Below are positions 42,641-53,294 of a DNA stretch of 64,000 nucleotides, piece by piece (positions within the stretch are counted from its first letter, which is position 1; every line of letters begins with the position of its first letter). The translations under genes were made by a program, and so were the position numbers. Source of the DNA: Agrypnia vestita (Eukaryota; Arthropoda; Insecta; Trichoptera; Phryganeidae); contig JADDOH010023642.1 of the NCBI GenBank assembly GCA_016648135.1, positions 185,798 to 249,797 of the forward strand, in the 5' to 3' direction. The notes beneath the pieces were generated by a model. It was given only the letters and a program-made list of their open reading frames with translations, searched no databases and had not been told where the DNA came from.

Positions 42641-42910
42641 ATTTTTTTGCTAAAATAAATAAACACTTTTTTCTTAGGAACCGACATGTAAAAGTGCCGT
42701 CATTTTTGACGGGTTACAGCTAGTAATAATATAAAAATGACCGTGCGGGTAATTTCGATCGTGGCGTATTGCTTGAGCCGCGCGCTCATTGCGTGTCACA
42801 CTCTAATTATCTAAAGTTTTAATTCCAGCAAATCTTACAGACGTTTTGCAATTTTACGAACCGATAGACAGACGGACAGACTGACAGACAACGAAATTAC
42901 TATACTTAGA
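42640..42910. repeat. SINE-1 head and tail fragments
   Basis: TTTTTGACGGGTTACAGCTA (minus-oriented head) at 42701 and GACAGACGGACAGACTGACA (tail) at 42868, with unrelated sequence between. Confidence 0.5.
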
Positions 42911-43303
42911 CTAGCTGTAATCCGTCAAAAATGATGATACTTTTACATGCCGGTTCCTAAATAATAAATATTTACTAATTTATAGCCGACACCCATGAAA
43001 TAGTAATAATGACTTTTATCAAAATATTTCAACATTTTTTTTATATTTCCCCTGCCGGCAGTTAAATATACTATTCTTAACCCTGGCGATTTGGCGGAAC
43101 GTAAAATGGTTCGCGTATTTGCTAAGTCATATATGTACTGTATTTTTGACGGGTAATGCAGGCTCGGCGATAACAACATCGCTATCATTTCCGCTTTCGG
43201 GTTTGCTGGGCCGGGGTTCATGCCCCATCTCCGACCGTTTAATTTATTTTTTAGCCGTGAATTCGAACGAAATTACGGACGTTGCAGGAAGTTATGGGGA
43301 CAG
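42903..43303 (+). mobile_element. SINE-1, interrupted at its tail
   Basis: Same layout as 40500-40925 (head TAGCTGTAATCCGTCAAAAA, B box GGGGTTCATGCCCC with one change). It stops at GTTATGGGGACAG, where an 850-bp segment begins. The tail resumes at about 44154 (GTTACGGGGACAGACAGACA). Confidence 0.65.
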
Positions 43304-44153
43304 TGAATGGTGAATGTTACCCACCGTTTACCCAGGACCATTCTAAGAGCAAAAACTTCAATATCGGTCCTGCTCAATCGTCGCCAGGTTGACATTCCTT
43401 TCAACTAAATTACGAGTCCCTGCTCCCCCGCTCAGATAGTATAAACTTCGCGGGGGGGCAGGGCCGCAGAAACAAAACATTCACTGTTCCCGACGAAGGA
43501 ATCATCTTTATTATTAAAACAAACATAATTACATACATATTTCATGGTAGATACATTCACATCAGATGCAGTGTTTATATGTAAAAATACATAAATATAA
43601 GAGTTACATACAAGAGTCATATACAATGTTTATAAGTTAAAGTACAAAAGAAAAGAAAATAGAATTAAATCAGTGTTGTAAAGAGGAATACATGAGGAGA
43701 AAGAAGAAAGTAAATAGAAAGAAGATAATACACAAATAAATAAATAGCAGGAGTGTATAGATAACTCCCACGACGGCGGCAGCGGATGCTGTACTTCATA
43801 TAAGTTGAAAGAGAAGACAAATTAATAAATATTTAGTCGTCATTAATGAAACCGCCCCTTATTTGGGGAAAAATTAAAAGAAAAAGGACAAAACGGAAAT
43901 AATTACAACAAGAAATCGATTTGTGGCTAGGAAGCCAGGACCGACAGATGTAATCCATAGTACAGAAGAAGCCACCAGAGGGGGGCGATTTTCCCACCCC
44001 AGCTATCCTATAAGCCCTGCAGGAGCTCCCAACGGGAGACCCAAACCCTGATGAAAATCCGGAAGCATCCGAAATTCCTTTCACAGCTGACAAGGACGCT
44101 GTTTGTTTACGCCATTCTCTGTCAACTCGTCAAGCATATCCTCTCTCGCGTTA
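43304..44153 (-). mobile_element. Unidentified 850-bp insert in a SINE-1 tail
   Basis: Bounded by GTTATGGGGACAG and GTTACGGGGACAG, a 13-bp duplication with one difference. Minus strand has an 86-codon frame starting MSAVKGISDASGFSSGFGSP. Near its left end (43318-43410) is the dispersed motif AACCTGGCGACGATTGAGCA (minus), also found at 48058 and 63284. Family unknown. Confidence 0.4.
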
Positions 44154-44215
44154 GTTACGGGGACAGACAGACAGACAGACGGACAGACAGACAACGAGAT
44201 TATTATATTTGATTT
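44154..44215 (+). repeat. SINE-1 tail, (GACA)n
   Basis: GGGGACAGACAGACAGACAG followed by CAACGAGATTATTATATTTG, the terminal part of SINE-1. Confidence 0.6.
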
Positions 44216-44644
44216 CGGGTGGGCGCGGGTAGAATATAGGTAAATATATACTTAACTAACGCATTATAATTCTCTCATATTAAAATACATTTTTTTAAAT
44301 GCATACATACAATCATTACTTATGTTATAGCCTACAATAATACGTACGAATGATTTTAAAACTTCAACATTTGAATTACATCCATACTGGCTGCCTACGT
44401 GTGAAATCACTGGACCATCGAAACGTAAACACCTGAACAAAAACACATTTACATTGCTCGCCTTGAAAAGAAATCAAAACCAGAATCGCTACAACAATGT
44501 CTAGAATATAATCAACAATCGGTACAAAACTTTAAAAAAAAAAATATAGTTCAGATATTTTCATTACATTTTTTATTCATCTCATTGCAATATTTTGTGG
44601 ATGATGAATATCCAATATGCCGCCACGATAGTTGTCTTTAGAAA

Positions 44645-44775
44645 CATTTTATTTTATTTTTTAACAAATGGACCGCCAACGGGTCATTATTGACCCTAAC
44701 AGATGGTCCTAGAGTGACATTAGAGTACAAAGAATAAATATTTTATGAACATTTTATAATTACACAATACACTTA
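44645..44775 (-). repeat. Retroposon 3' end
   Basis: Minus strand TGTATTGTGTAATTATAAAA, TTTGTACTCT, GGACCATCTGTTAGGGTCAA, then an A/T-rich end. It matches 56815-56940 (plus strand) in the same order. Confidence 0.5.
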
Positions 44776-44851
44776 TAGATAATAATTAATAATAAATAAT
44801 GTAAATTTTCATTAAATAACTTTGTAAAAACCACTTAAATAATGACTCTAC

Positions 44852-44889
44852 GTCTACCGGTTTCGATACCACCGTATCTTCATCAGGAC
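44852..44889 (-). ncRNA. Minimal hammerhead ribozyme (intact by inspection)
   Basis: Minus strand: stem I GTC/GAC, core CTGATGA 44886-44880, one extra A, stem II GATAC/GTATC with a GGTG loop, GAAA from 44864, stem III ACC/GGT with no loop, cleavage base A at 44855. The GGTG loop and stem III are the same as in the 59-kb ribozyme, so both come from one element family. A G-rich tract follows at 44941-44990. Confidence 0.72.
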
Positions 44890-44999
44890 TGACGTACGAC
44901 TGACTATCCATTACCTATCCTAGTAAAAAATCAATTCTGAATGGGGGCGTGGCTATAGCTATGGTGGGGGTAATTGAGGGGTGGACGCCGAAATGGGAA

Positions 45000-45625
45000 A
45001 TATGTATATCTAGTAGCGGGCTATTCATGAAATTTATCTGATTATTAATAATGTTGGCTGTAGAGTTGAGGCTCTTTTTTTATTTCTAAGTTATCTAATC
45101 TAAGGCCCCTATTATTATAAAACACCACTAACTTTAAAAAGGAAAACGGCATCGAAATTCTACATATAAATAATTGAGGTTTTTTTCAAAAGATTTTTCT
45201 TTAAAAGATGAGGGCAATATCCATTTTGCAGTCATCATTGCGTTTTTATTATACGTAGATTAAGGCCCGAATTCAATGTCAATACTTATATGATTTAAAG
45301 GTTAAGCTACGCCTTAAAAGTGCTATTTTGTACCTAAAATTACGCGTTCATGAACTCAATTTATTTACGGCTAAGCCTTTTCATACATAAATTTGATTAC
45401 ATTTGTTGCGACCCGTCAAAAATGGCGTCGGTACTTTTATGTTAGAATGTTTAAACTTCAATTTTACATTAATTAGTAGTAATTGCGTCCTAGCAGTAGG
45501 TATATATAGAAATCAAAACACATACTTTTCGTACCATGTTTTTATATGTATTTTTTTTTATAAAATAGAATGTCGAAAATTTTTATTTCTATTAATCCTT
45601 CAAAGACTATTTTTATTAATCCTTT
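45000..45625. other. Spacer with repeat scraps
   Basis: 45265-45370 carries the TTAAGGCCC..GATTTAAAGGTTAAG motif of the palindrome at 55321-55466. 45405-45440 is a SINE-1 head fragment (GACCCGTCAAAAATGG). Confidence 0.4.
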
Positions 45626-45627
45626 AA

Positions 45628-45715
45628 TTTAATCTGTGTGACTTACTCAAGCCTGAGTTTTGTGATGTATTTCGCTTCTGTAATTGGGCCTCCTGGCCTG
45701 TTGTCGCGTAAAAAA
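45628..45715 (+). mobile_element. SINE-2 3' part
   Basis: TTAATCTGTGTGACTTACTC, TTCGCTTCTGTAATTGGGCC, TCCTGGCCTGTTG, as in 48243-48365. Confidence 0.55.
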
Positions 45716-46229
45716 AATTTAAAAAAGACAATATTATTTTTCAATACGCTATTGTTCTCTAAAAATGCACAGCATTATTGTATAGAGAATTCAAGGTCGC
45801 GAGTTATCGCTGTGAAAACGGCACCATCTAGCGTACCGTAACGTCTTGTTAGCGTTAGTGACGGACATTGTTACAAAGAGAATTATGTATTACGTTTTAA
45901 AAATGTATCAAAATACAATATGAAAGATTTAAAAAAAAATTATACATTTTCAAATTTCGTTTTCGCGCGAATTTCGTATTTTTGCAAACACATGTCACGT
46001 ATCAATTAATATGTTTCATTACCTACTTTCTTACCAATTGCCATATTTTTCAGGAGTCGAATCCCGGTCAGCGCTGAATGCAAAAATCACCCTCCATTAT
46101 TCGGCCACGGTCGAGATCTCAATTAACGTCATAAGTACAACAAAATTATACTATTACTAATCTAAAATAGCATAACCTGACTAACCAATTCACTGTGCGT
46201 CACGTCGGCGTTGTCCGCAGAGGATGCGC

Positions 46230-46720
46230 TTTATACTTCTCTCACATCATCAACAATCATATTCTTCCTACTTCTACTAATTCTCTTTCAATGTGTAGTT
46301 TATCTGGTTGTGCCAGGTCTTTTGCAGACATTGTCTAATTCTGGAGACATCAACACTCGCGTCATATTTTTCTTAATATCCTTTTAAAGCAAAGCCTTCG
46401 TAGTTCAGTCACCGTGGTTGAAATTTAATAATGGCCGTGAACTCCAATGGAACCAGTAACACAATTCTTCAACTTTTCTCTTGAATAATCCCCTTTAGTG
46501 TGACTTGGAATACTTCCTATTTCTTGCCTCTCATAATACTCAAGTATTCTCTTCTCGATAGAGGTCTGACCATCTTTATTTTTTTCAAAAATGTATTTGC
46601 AATTTATACGCCTGAAGCTAACGACTTCCACTGCATTCAGTCTACTTTCGTCCCTCTTTAGCCGGCTCCTGGCATGACCTCTCCACCATGCATCAGCTCA
46701 CAAATATGAAACCTACCTGT
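46230..46720 (-). pseudogene. LINE family B fragment
   Basis: Minus strand reads RSRLKRDESRLNAVEVVSFR, RINCKYIFEKNKDGQTSIEK, covering a region upstream of the FGHVERM motif, then degenerates. It corresponds to the LNAVEMRSLRRICG block of the family. Confidence 0.5.
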
Positions 46721-46724
46721 ACAA

Positions 46725-47690
46725 AGAAGTAGAAGACAATAATGCTCGTACACACACTAACACTTGCCTACATAACCCGTATAGTTATAATTTGTTGCTT
46801 TACTAATTTGCCGAAAATGAGACCCACTTTTCATTAGCATATTTAAAAAAGCATTCTTTTATTGACGCCTAGTGACGTCATGACACCACGGGTTCAAAAC
46901 TGACAACGGTGTCATCTTGAATCTGATGTCATAACATGAATGATCCTAGTGAAACTGTTTGTTGATTCGTATTTGCCATGCTTCGTATTTAGAAACATCA
47001 TAGTGATTTCATACATATATATTTTTTTATAAGAACTCTAAGAGAGTATCGTCACCCAACAAGGCATGTGTATAATCGAACTTATTTATATAAACATCAG
47101 CATAATTAGTGTTCCCGACGAAAATCGCCGGGATCAAGAAAAGGAGTTGGGGTGGAATTGGCGGGAGTCGGATAGAGGGTAATACGGGAACGAAATTGAT
47201 TTGTGGACTGTAATTATAATGGATAATGAGAGGATAGGAGGCTAGATTTAACAATGGAGACAGTGTTCCTTTCCTCCGGACGATTCGAGATGAACTCAAG
47301 CGGTAGACAAGTTGGCGATATCACCACTTTACACTTCAATATCATCTTACACTTACCCTTGCACCTAATCAACACCGTACACTTCAAATAACTCGGAAAT
47401 CAACACTGTTGCGACGATATCGTGACGAAATGCTTCCGAAAAGTGGACGTCTGAACTGAACTGTTGTAGGACGAGGAAGTAAAGTGTCGAATAGTTGCGA
47501 GTATCGCTATAGTATATATAGCTTTTTGTGTAAAATAAATTTATAATTCAACATTACCAGTATCAGAAACCTAATATTACAGGTACATGCCTTATACATA
47601 CCTCTTAAAGCATTCAACCAGTTTCTCTAAAATATCAAACAAGAAATGCAATATCATTGAAAGATTTGGCAAGTACTTCGTGGTGCAACG
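46725..47690. other. Spacer
   Basis: No recognised gene. CAACACTGTTGCGACGATATCG and nearby moderately GC-rich DNA at 47100-47450 is unassigned. Confidence 0.3.
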
Positions 47691-47739
47691 TTAAAATTCA
47701 AAATATGTTTTACTTTACTTTGTAATACACACACGATAT

Positions 47740-47800
47740 TAGTTATTAATTTACTACTATAGTTTTGAGAGGAGCAGTCCCTCTCATCATCAGATATACA
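47740..47800 (-). ncRNA. Hammerhead-like motif with altered G12
   Basis: Minus strand: CTGATGA, T, stem II GAGAGG/CCTCTC, then AAAAC in place of GAAAC, stem III ACTA/TAGT, A. The core G12 is lost, so it should be inactive. Outer inverted TTAGTTATTA / TAATAACTAA flanks it. G-rich DNA follows at 47840-47880. Confidence 0.45.
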
Positions 47801-47804
47801 TAAT

Positions 47805-48240
47805 AACTAACTTAAATACAAATTTTATCAATCTAATCGGGTAGGTCAGGGGGGCGCGCGGTGGCGAAGGGTATTTTTTCCCCAAAAATCTCTAGGAGTG
47901 GTGAAGTGGACTGAAATGTGATATTATTTATTTATGTGTTTCTATAATTCAATGTTTAATTTTCATTTAATAAAGAGTTTTTTACTGTTGAAGAGGAACA
48001 GTGAATGTACTTTTGCGGGCCTCCCCTTGCCGGGTCGCCCTTTAAACAACACAGAGAGTATAAAATTCAACCTGGCGACATATGAGTAGGATCGATATGG
48101 GAGCTTTCGCTCGTAAAACGAATGCGGTTGGTCTTCATCCACTGAATTAAAGTATATGTATATTTTTTTATGATTTTTTAATATTTCTAACGAGTTAGAA
48201 AAAACGTTTTTCTTTAAATGTTGGCTTTATAATAAAAATC
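47805..48240. other. Spacer with a dispersed motif
   Basis: 48058-48145 carries AACCTGGCGACATATGAGTA..GGAGCTTTCGCTCGTAAAAC, shared with 63284-63360 and, inverted, with 43318-43410 and 30580-30640. Probably part of a larger unrecognised element. Confidence 0.35.
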
Positions 48241-48242
48241 AT

Positions 48243-48365
48243 CGGCCCTCGTAGCCCAGTGGGCGTGGTGAGTTCACAATTAATCTATGTGATTCACTCA
48301 AGCCAGGGTGTGTAATGTGTTTCGCTTCTGTTATTGGGCCTCTTGGCCTGTTGAAGGGTAAAATT
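48243..48365 (+). mobile_element. SINE-2 copy
   Basis: TCGGCCCTCGTAGCCCAGTG head, B box region deleted, then CACAATTAATCTATGTGATT, TTCGCTTCTGTTATTGGGCC and TCTTGGCCTGTTGAAGGGTA with an A-rich end. Confidence 0.6.
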
Positions 48366-48682
48366 TAAAAAAATGTTAAGAAAAGCCCACTGATATGGTT
48401 AGTGGGATCTCTACTATAAAAAAATTTAATAAAAATAGTAATAATAAAATAAATTGAATAAACATAGATGGTTCTGGAAACTTCGTGAAATTTTTGCTTG
48501 GTTATCTCTGAGTTGTTAGATAAACAAACCACAATACGTTAGCCCACTTCAACGTTAATAGCACAACAAGCTTCAATATTTTTGCAAGCTTGTTGAAAAT
48601 CTACTTCCTGACTCATTCGAATATCGGCACCACTTATGCAAATCGCAAGAGGTACAGACTGACAAGTGCGTGTGCCTCATCT

Positions 48683-49166
48683 ACAGGGTTATTTGGAAAA
48701 CATTCGAAAATGTTCAAGCTATCATGACCTAATATCAATAGTTATGGAGATACGCGACATCAAAGTTTGCATTTTATTTGTCAATATTTCTGACTTATTT
48801 TTGTAAAACGCTGAACTATCATTACAGTATCTTGTATATGAATACGAAAAATTTATTCCCTTTAATACGAGTCAAATAAAAAAAATAAAAAACCTTCGAA
48901 TTCAAATTGGAAATTTTTCAGGGTTTTTATCATTTTATTTAACTTGTATTGAAACGAATGAATTTTTCGTAATCAATATAAGTTACTGTAAGGATAGTGC
49001 AACGTTTTACAAAAAATAATTCAGATATATTGAAAAAAAATGCAATCTTTGATGTCGCATATCTCCATAACTATTGATATTAGGTCATGATAGCTTGAAC
49101 ATTAACTCATAATCAAGGCAGGAATATAGTGCTGCGAGATTATTAATGTTTTCCAAATAACCCTGT
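48683..49166. mobile_element. Foldback MITE family F, copy 2
   Basis: ACAGGGTTATTTGGAAAACA at the left, TTTTCCAAATAACCCTGT at the right, palindromic throughout, 484 bp. Confidence 0.75.
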
Positions 49167-49409
49167 ATAAAAGATACCCCTAGGTACTCGTATTTACCGA
49201 TTTAAAAAAAAGGTGTAGAGTACTGATGCTTCGCACAAGTATCAAGATAAGAATCATTTGATGACATAGTCCACTTAACAGAATGACGATTTATCTAATT
49301 ATCAACCAACCTATCTGGGATATTTGTTCAATATAAAAAAAAAAACGTAGTACGTCAAATTTCACATGTAGATTATGTACGTGATGAATTTATCCGATAT
49401 TATTATTAT

Positions 49410-49904
49410 ACAGGGTTACTTGTAAAACATCAATAACCTCGCAGGACTGTATTCTTGCATTATTTTTTAGTTTAAAATTTTCAAGCAACCATGACCGTGT
49501 CAATAGTTATGGAGGTACGCGTCATCAAAATTTGCATTTTTTTTCAATATATCTTTAATTCTTATTTTTTGGACCATCATTACAATAACTTATATCGAAT
49601 ATGAAAAATTCATTATTTTCAATACAAGTCAAATAAAATAACAAAAACCTTCCAATTCCAATTGGAAAACACTACAATTGGAATTTCTTAACTTGTATCG
49701 AAACGAATGAATTTTTCTTAATCGATATAAGTTACTGTAATGATAGTTCAACGTTTTGTAAAAAAAAGTCAGAAATATTGAAAAAAATGCAAACTTTGAT
49801 ATTGCATAACTCCATAACTATTGACATTAAGTCATGGCTGCTTGAACATTTTCGACTCATACATAATCAAGGCAGGAATATTAATGTGTTCCAAATAACC
49901 CTGT
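49410..49904. mobile_element. Foldback MITE family F, copy 3
   Basis: ACAGGGTTACTTGTAAAACA at the left, TTCCAAATAACCCTGT at the right, 495 bp. It lies only 243 bp from copy 2. Confidence 0.75.
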
Positions 49905-49924
49905 ATATTGAAAATATTAAATTA

Positions 49925-50395
49925 TTAATTAAAATAAATCATAGAAGTCTCAAAGAGTCAAAACTATTTATATAATAAACGTGAATGGATGTTTTTATAT
50001 GGGTGGGCTAGGGCTTATGACCTGTGTGAGCTGGCTTAAGTGATCACTTTACACAATGTAACGGTCACCGTATGAATATTGAATATTGCTTGATATTCCA
50101 GTTGAAAAGTATAGAGGCATCAATATTAGCTGCAAAATCTATGTATAATATCATGGGAAGGGTCTTAGATTTCTCTAGCATAGTCCATTCAAATATATGA
50201 AAGAAATTGATTTAGAGCATATACACATCTTCAAAAATTCGATAATGTGAAGATGTTGCAGTGAACGTCGCATTGTGTAAAGTGATACTTAAACTAGCTC
50301 ATACAGGTCACAAGTCCTGGGCCACCCTATAAATACTTCCCCATATAAATAGCTTCGTTTCTGTGGTACTTCTGTAATTTATCTTAATTACTCTT
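49925..50395. repeat. Two opposed repeat A copies
   Basis: Plus-oriented half 49925-50070 (GAAGTCTCAAAGAGTCAAAA, TGACCTGTGTGAGCTGGCTT) and minus-oriented half 50160-50395 (CATGGGAAGGGTCTTAGATT, AACTAGCTCATACAGGTCAC). Confidence 0.6.
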
Positions 50396-50496
50396 TGTGG
50401 ACAAAATAATTTTGTTCTCAGAACATGCATATAAAAATATTGTTAACAATTTATTTTCTTCACCTTCTTGTTTCAGCTATCATTATTATCATTATT

Positions 50497-50905
50497 CAAT
50501 TAATGTATATTATAGATGTCTCACAGCGACGAAACTGTATTTTTTCAAGGGAGAGTAGTTATAGAAGTCTTTTTTGGGTGGCCATAGGACTTACAACCTA
50601 TCGTACGGTTGGCTTAGGTGATCACTTTACACATATGTAACGTTCGCCATTTCCACCCATGATAGAATACCATGTCATCCATGATAGAATACCGTATCAT
50701 CCATGATAGAATACCGTGTCAAGACGTGGTATTCTATCATGGGTGGAAATGGCGAACGTTACATATGTGTAAAGTGATCACCTAAGCCAACCGTACGATA
50801 GGTGGTCATAAGTCCTATGGCCACCCAAAAAAGACTTCTATACCTACTCTCCCTTGAAAAAATACAGTTTTGTCTCTGTGAGACATCTATAATATACATT
50901 TATTG
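50497..50905. repeat. Near-perfect palindrome, 176-bp arms, with 22-bp tandem array in the loop
   Basis: Arms 50497-50672 and 50728-50905 are inverted copies with only a handful of differences. Each arm is itself related to repeat A (TGTCTCACAGCGACGAAACT, GGTGATCACTTTACACATAT). Between them CCATGATAGAATACC(A/G)T(G/A)TCAT is repeated in three 22-bp units (50657, 50679, 50701). A transcript would fold into a long double-stranded RNA. Confidence 0.85.
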
Positions 50906-50999
50906 ATTATTGATGTCCCTGTGACAAACAATCCAGTTCTGTTCTGAAAAATTTGGACATACTCAAAATATTCTCATTATCATTATTATTATTATTACT

Positions 51000-51530
51000 A
51001 AGATGTAATAAATGTTATCTCTGTATAAGATTGTACAGGGCCATGAGTAAAAAATCGATATGTAATTAATAAATTATCTAGCGTCTTAATTATTATTAAG
51101 TAAATTTCTAATTTATTATGGGTTGCTGGGTTACTTTTATTTAACGTTTTGTCAAAATTATATTTGTCTGTAAATACATGCATCAATGCATATGTCAAGG
51201 TCAATGAAACAAGCGTGTACACAAACGAAGAATGTCTGGTCGACTCTTTTTGACAATAATAATTTATATTATGGGTTTCCCAACATTATTAATATTATTG
51301 AAAAAAAATCCAATTATGTACAGGAAAAATATTAGTATAGAAAAGCTCCGTTGATTCAAATCCCGATAAAACGAAATTCGCCATACGTTATTTATGATTA
51401 TTGTGATTGGTATTCGATTCTAGATGGTCTATATAATATCTAAATTATTTACCAACCGTACACCCTTGAAAAGTCACGGAGGCATAAATTAATGGTTCGC
51501 GTCTCAGATAAGCCCTGCTCTTACAGTGTA
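51000..51530. other. AT-rich spacer
   Basis: Nothing recognised. Confidence 0.35.
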
Positions 51531-51534
51531 CAGT

Positions 51535-51680
51535 ATAATACATTTTTGACGGGCTATGGAGAAGCGGTGGTGACTATGTCGTTTAGTTGCCGCGTTTCCG
51601 TCCGCGCGTCCGAGGTTCCGATCTTTCTCCAGCCGTGTATTTTCGTTTTTTAGCCGTGAATTCCAAAGGAATTATTATAT
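51535..51680 (+). repeat. SINE-1 fragment, diverged
   Basis: TTTTTGACGGGCTATGGAGA, a degenerate tRNA-like region (GTCCGAGGTTCCGATC) and TTTAGCCGTGAATTCCAAAG. Confidence 0.5.
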
Positions 51681-51883
51681 TTGTATATTACTGGAACACT
51701 AATTTCAAGTGCACTTCGTGGTCTCCTATTTTCGCTACATGCCGCCTCCCGCTACAAGCATTCCCGTAAAATGTAGATACTTTATTTTACGCAATTTCCG
51801 TTAGAATAAAAAATTTACGCTTAATGCGCCAAAACATAACTTAAATATTAATAACTTAGATAATTCAAATATTAACAATACCA

Positions 51884-52039
51884 AGAATAACAAACAAATA
51901 TGGTCTGAGGACACTTGAAAATCGAGTTCCAATGTTCTTGAACAAAATACAAAGTACCCTTCCCTCAGGCCTAAAAACTCAAAAATCAGTGTCAGAACTT
52001 AAAAAGTGGTTAATAGAAAACGACGTAAGTTATTTATGA
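51884..52039 (+). pseudogene. LINE reverse transcriptase C-terminal end
   Basis: Open to TGA: RITNKYGLRTLENRVPMFLN, KIQSTLPSGLKTQKSVSELK, KWLIENDVSYL. This is the usual end of CR1- or jockey-like polyproteins (YG.R......P..WN.LP...). Confidence 0.55.
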
Positions 52040-52044
52040 ACTAT

Positions 52045-53030
52045 ATTAATATTGAAATGATCTGAAGTGTTTTATTATGATAATGACAATGAATAATTAG
52101 TGATGCTTATATTTATATATATTTCTCTTTCTCATTCCTTAATTTTTGCCATATATTTTTTTAATTTGCTATTTTCTTTATTTATTGCTCTTTTCTTAAT
52201 TTGCTTAAAAATTATAACATTGTACTGAAAATTTCTTTTGTGTTGTTTTTTGTACTTAATTGTTTTCGTTTTTTATATTTTATGTTTATAAAGTGAATAA
52301 TATTTTATAATAGTGTAACTTTCAATTGTAAAAATGAACCTACAGACAAACGTCTTTTGAGACGTTTTGTGGGACTAGATATTATAAAATATAAAGAAAA
52401 TAAATAGAAAAAAAAAATTAGCGCCTATTGTCATTGGTTTGCGTAAACTTATCGTATCAATCATGTCTTGACCGTTATTCAATATTATTGTACACTTTGT
52501 CAAATTCGACGGGATGACATTTGACAGATGTCTTCAGACACCTTCACAGGAACTTTACATAAATAAATAAGTTCCGTATATTTTGTCTAACGATATTTAT
52601 AACTATGTTTTTAGCCTAATAATAATATGATAAATATTTATTTATTTTATATTTTATTTTTTAATGGTTCACAAGCAATTAAAAACACATAATATGATAT
52701 AGGTAATGCAATTATAAAACAATAAGTTTAAATGCTTTTTATCACTTAAATGTGAACACAGCAAGATAGAAAGTAAAGACTAAAACATACTCAAAAAAGA
52801 ACAGAAAAAAGTGACTTTATAGAGTGAGTTTGAGTAGAGTGAGATTGAACGAAGAGACTAAACAGCTAATTTCGTACGTTTAGTAATAATTCTCTCGTAT
52901 TCGTGGAAACTGTCATGAAATATGTCAATGAGGACGTTATGATTATTTTCTATTTTGTTATATGACCTCAACATTCTAGATATAGAGTTAAAGTGGGCAA
53001 TATTGTTATTGTAAGTTGATAGAGAAAATG
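52045..53030. other. AT-rich spacer, possibly the LINE 3' UTR
   Basis: ACAAACGTCTTTTGAGACGTTTTGTGGGAC at 52347 forms a short hairpin (AAACGTCT/AGACGTTT). The first ~350 bp may be the 3' UTR of the preceding LINE. No gene. Confidence 0.35.
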
Positions 53031-53034
53031 TATT

Positions 53035-53290
53035 ATATGTGGGGTATAAAAGCAAAGGCAGCAATATTAAAAAAAAATTAAATTCGGACATCGAGAATTA
53101 CTAATTTATAATGTAGTGAATTCAGGATTTTGTGGGTAAAATAGCTTGCGAATTTATAGTAAACATGATTTTGGAAGGGATAGATACATAAAATCTATGT
53201 ATCAGTACATTTTAAATTAGTAATCCTCGGTGACTGCATTCAAAACATTTTTTTAATTTTTTGTACATTGCTTTTATACCCCACATATGT
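53035..53290. mobile_element. MITE, TGGGGTATAAAAGC family, best copy
   Basis: ATATGTGGGGTATAAAAGCA at the left and GCTTTTATACCCCACATATG at the right, with mirrored inner blocks. Taken as the reference copy of the family. Confidence 0.75.
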
Positions 53291-53294
53291 CCTG

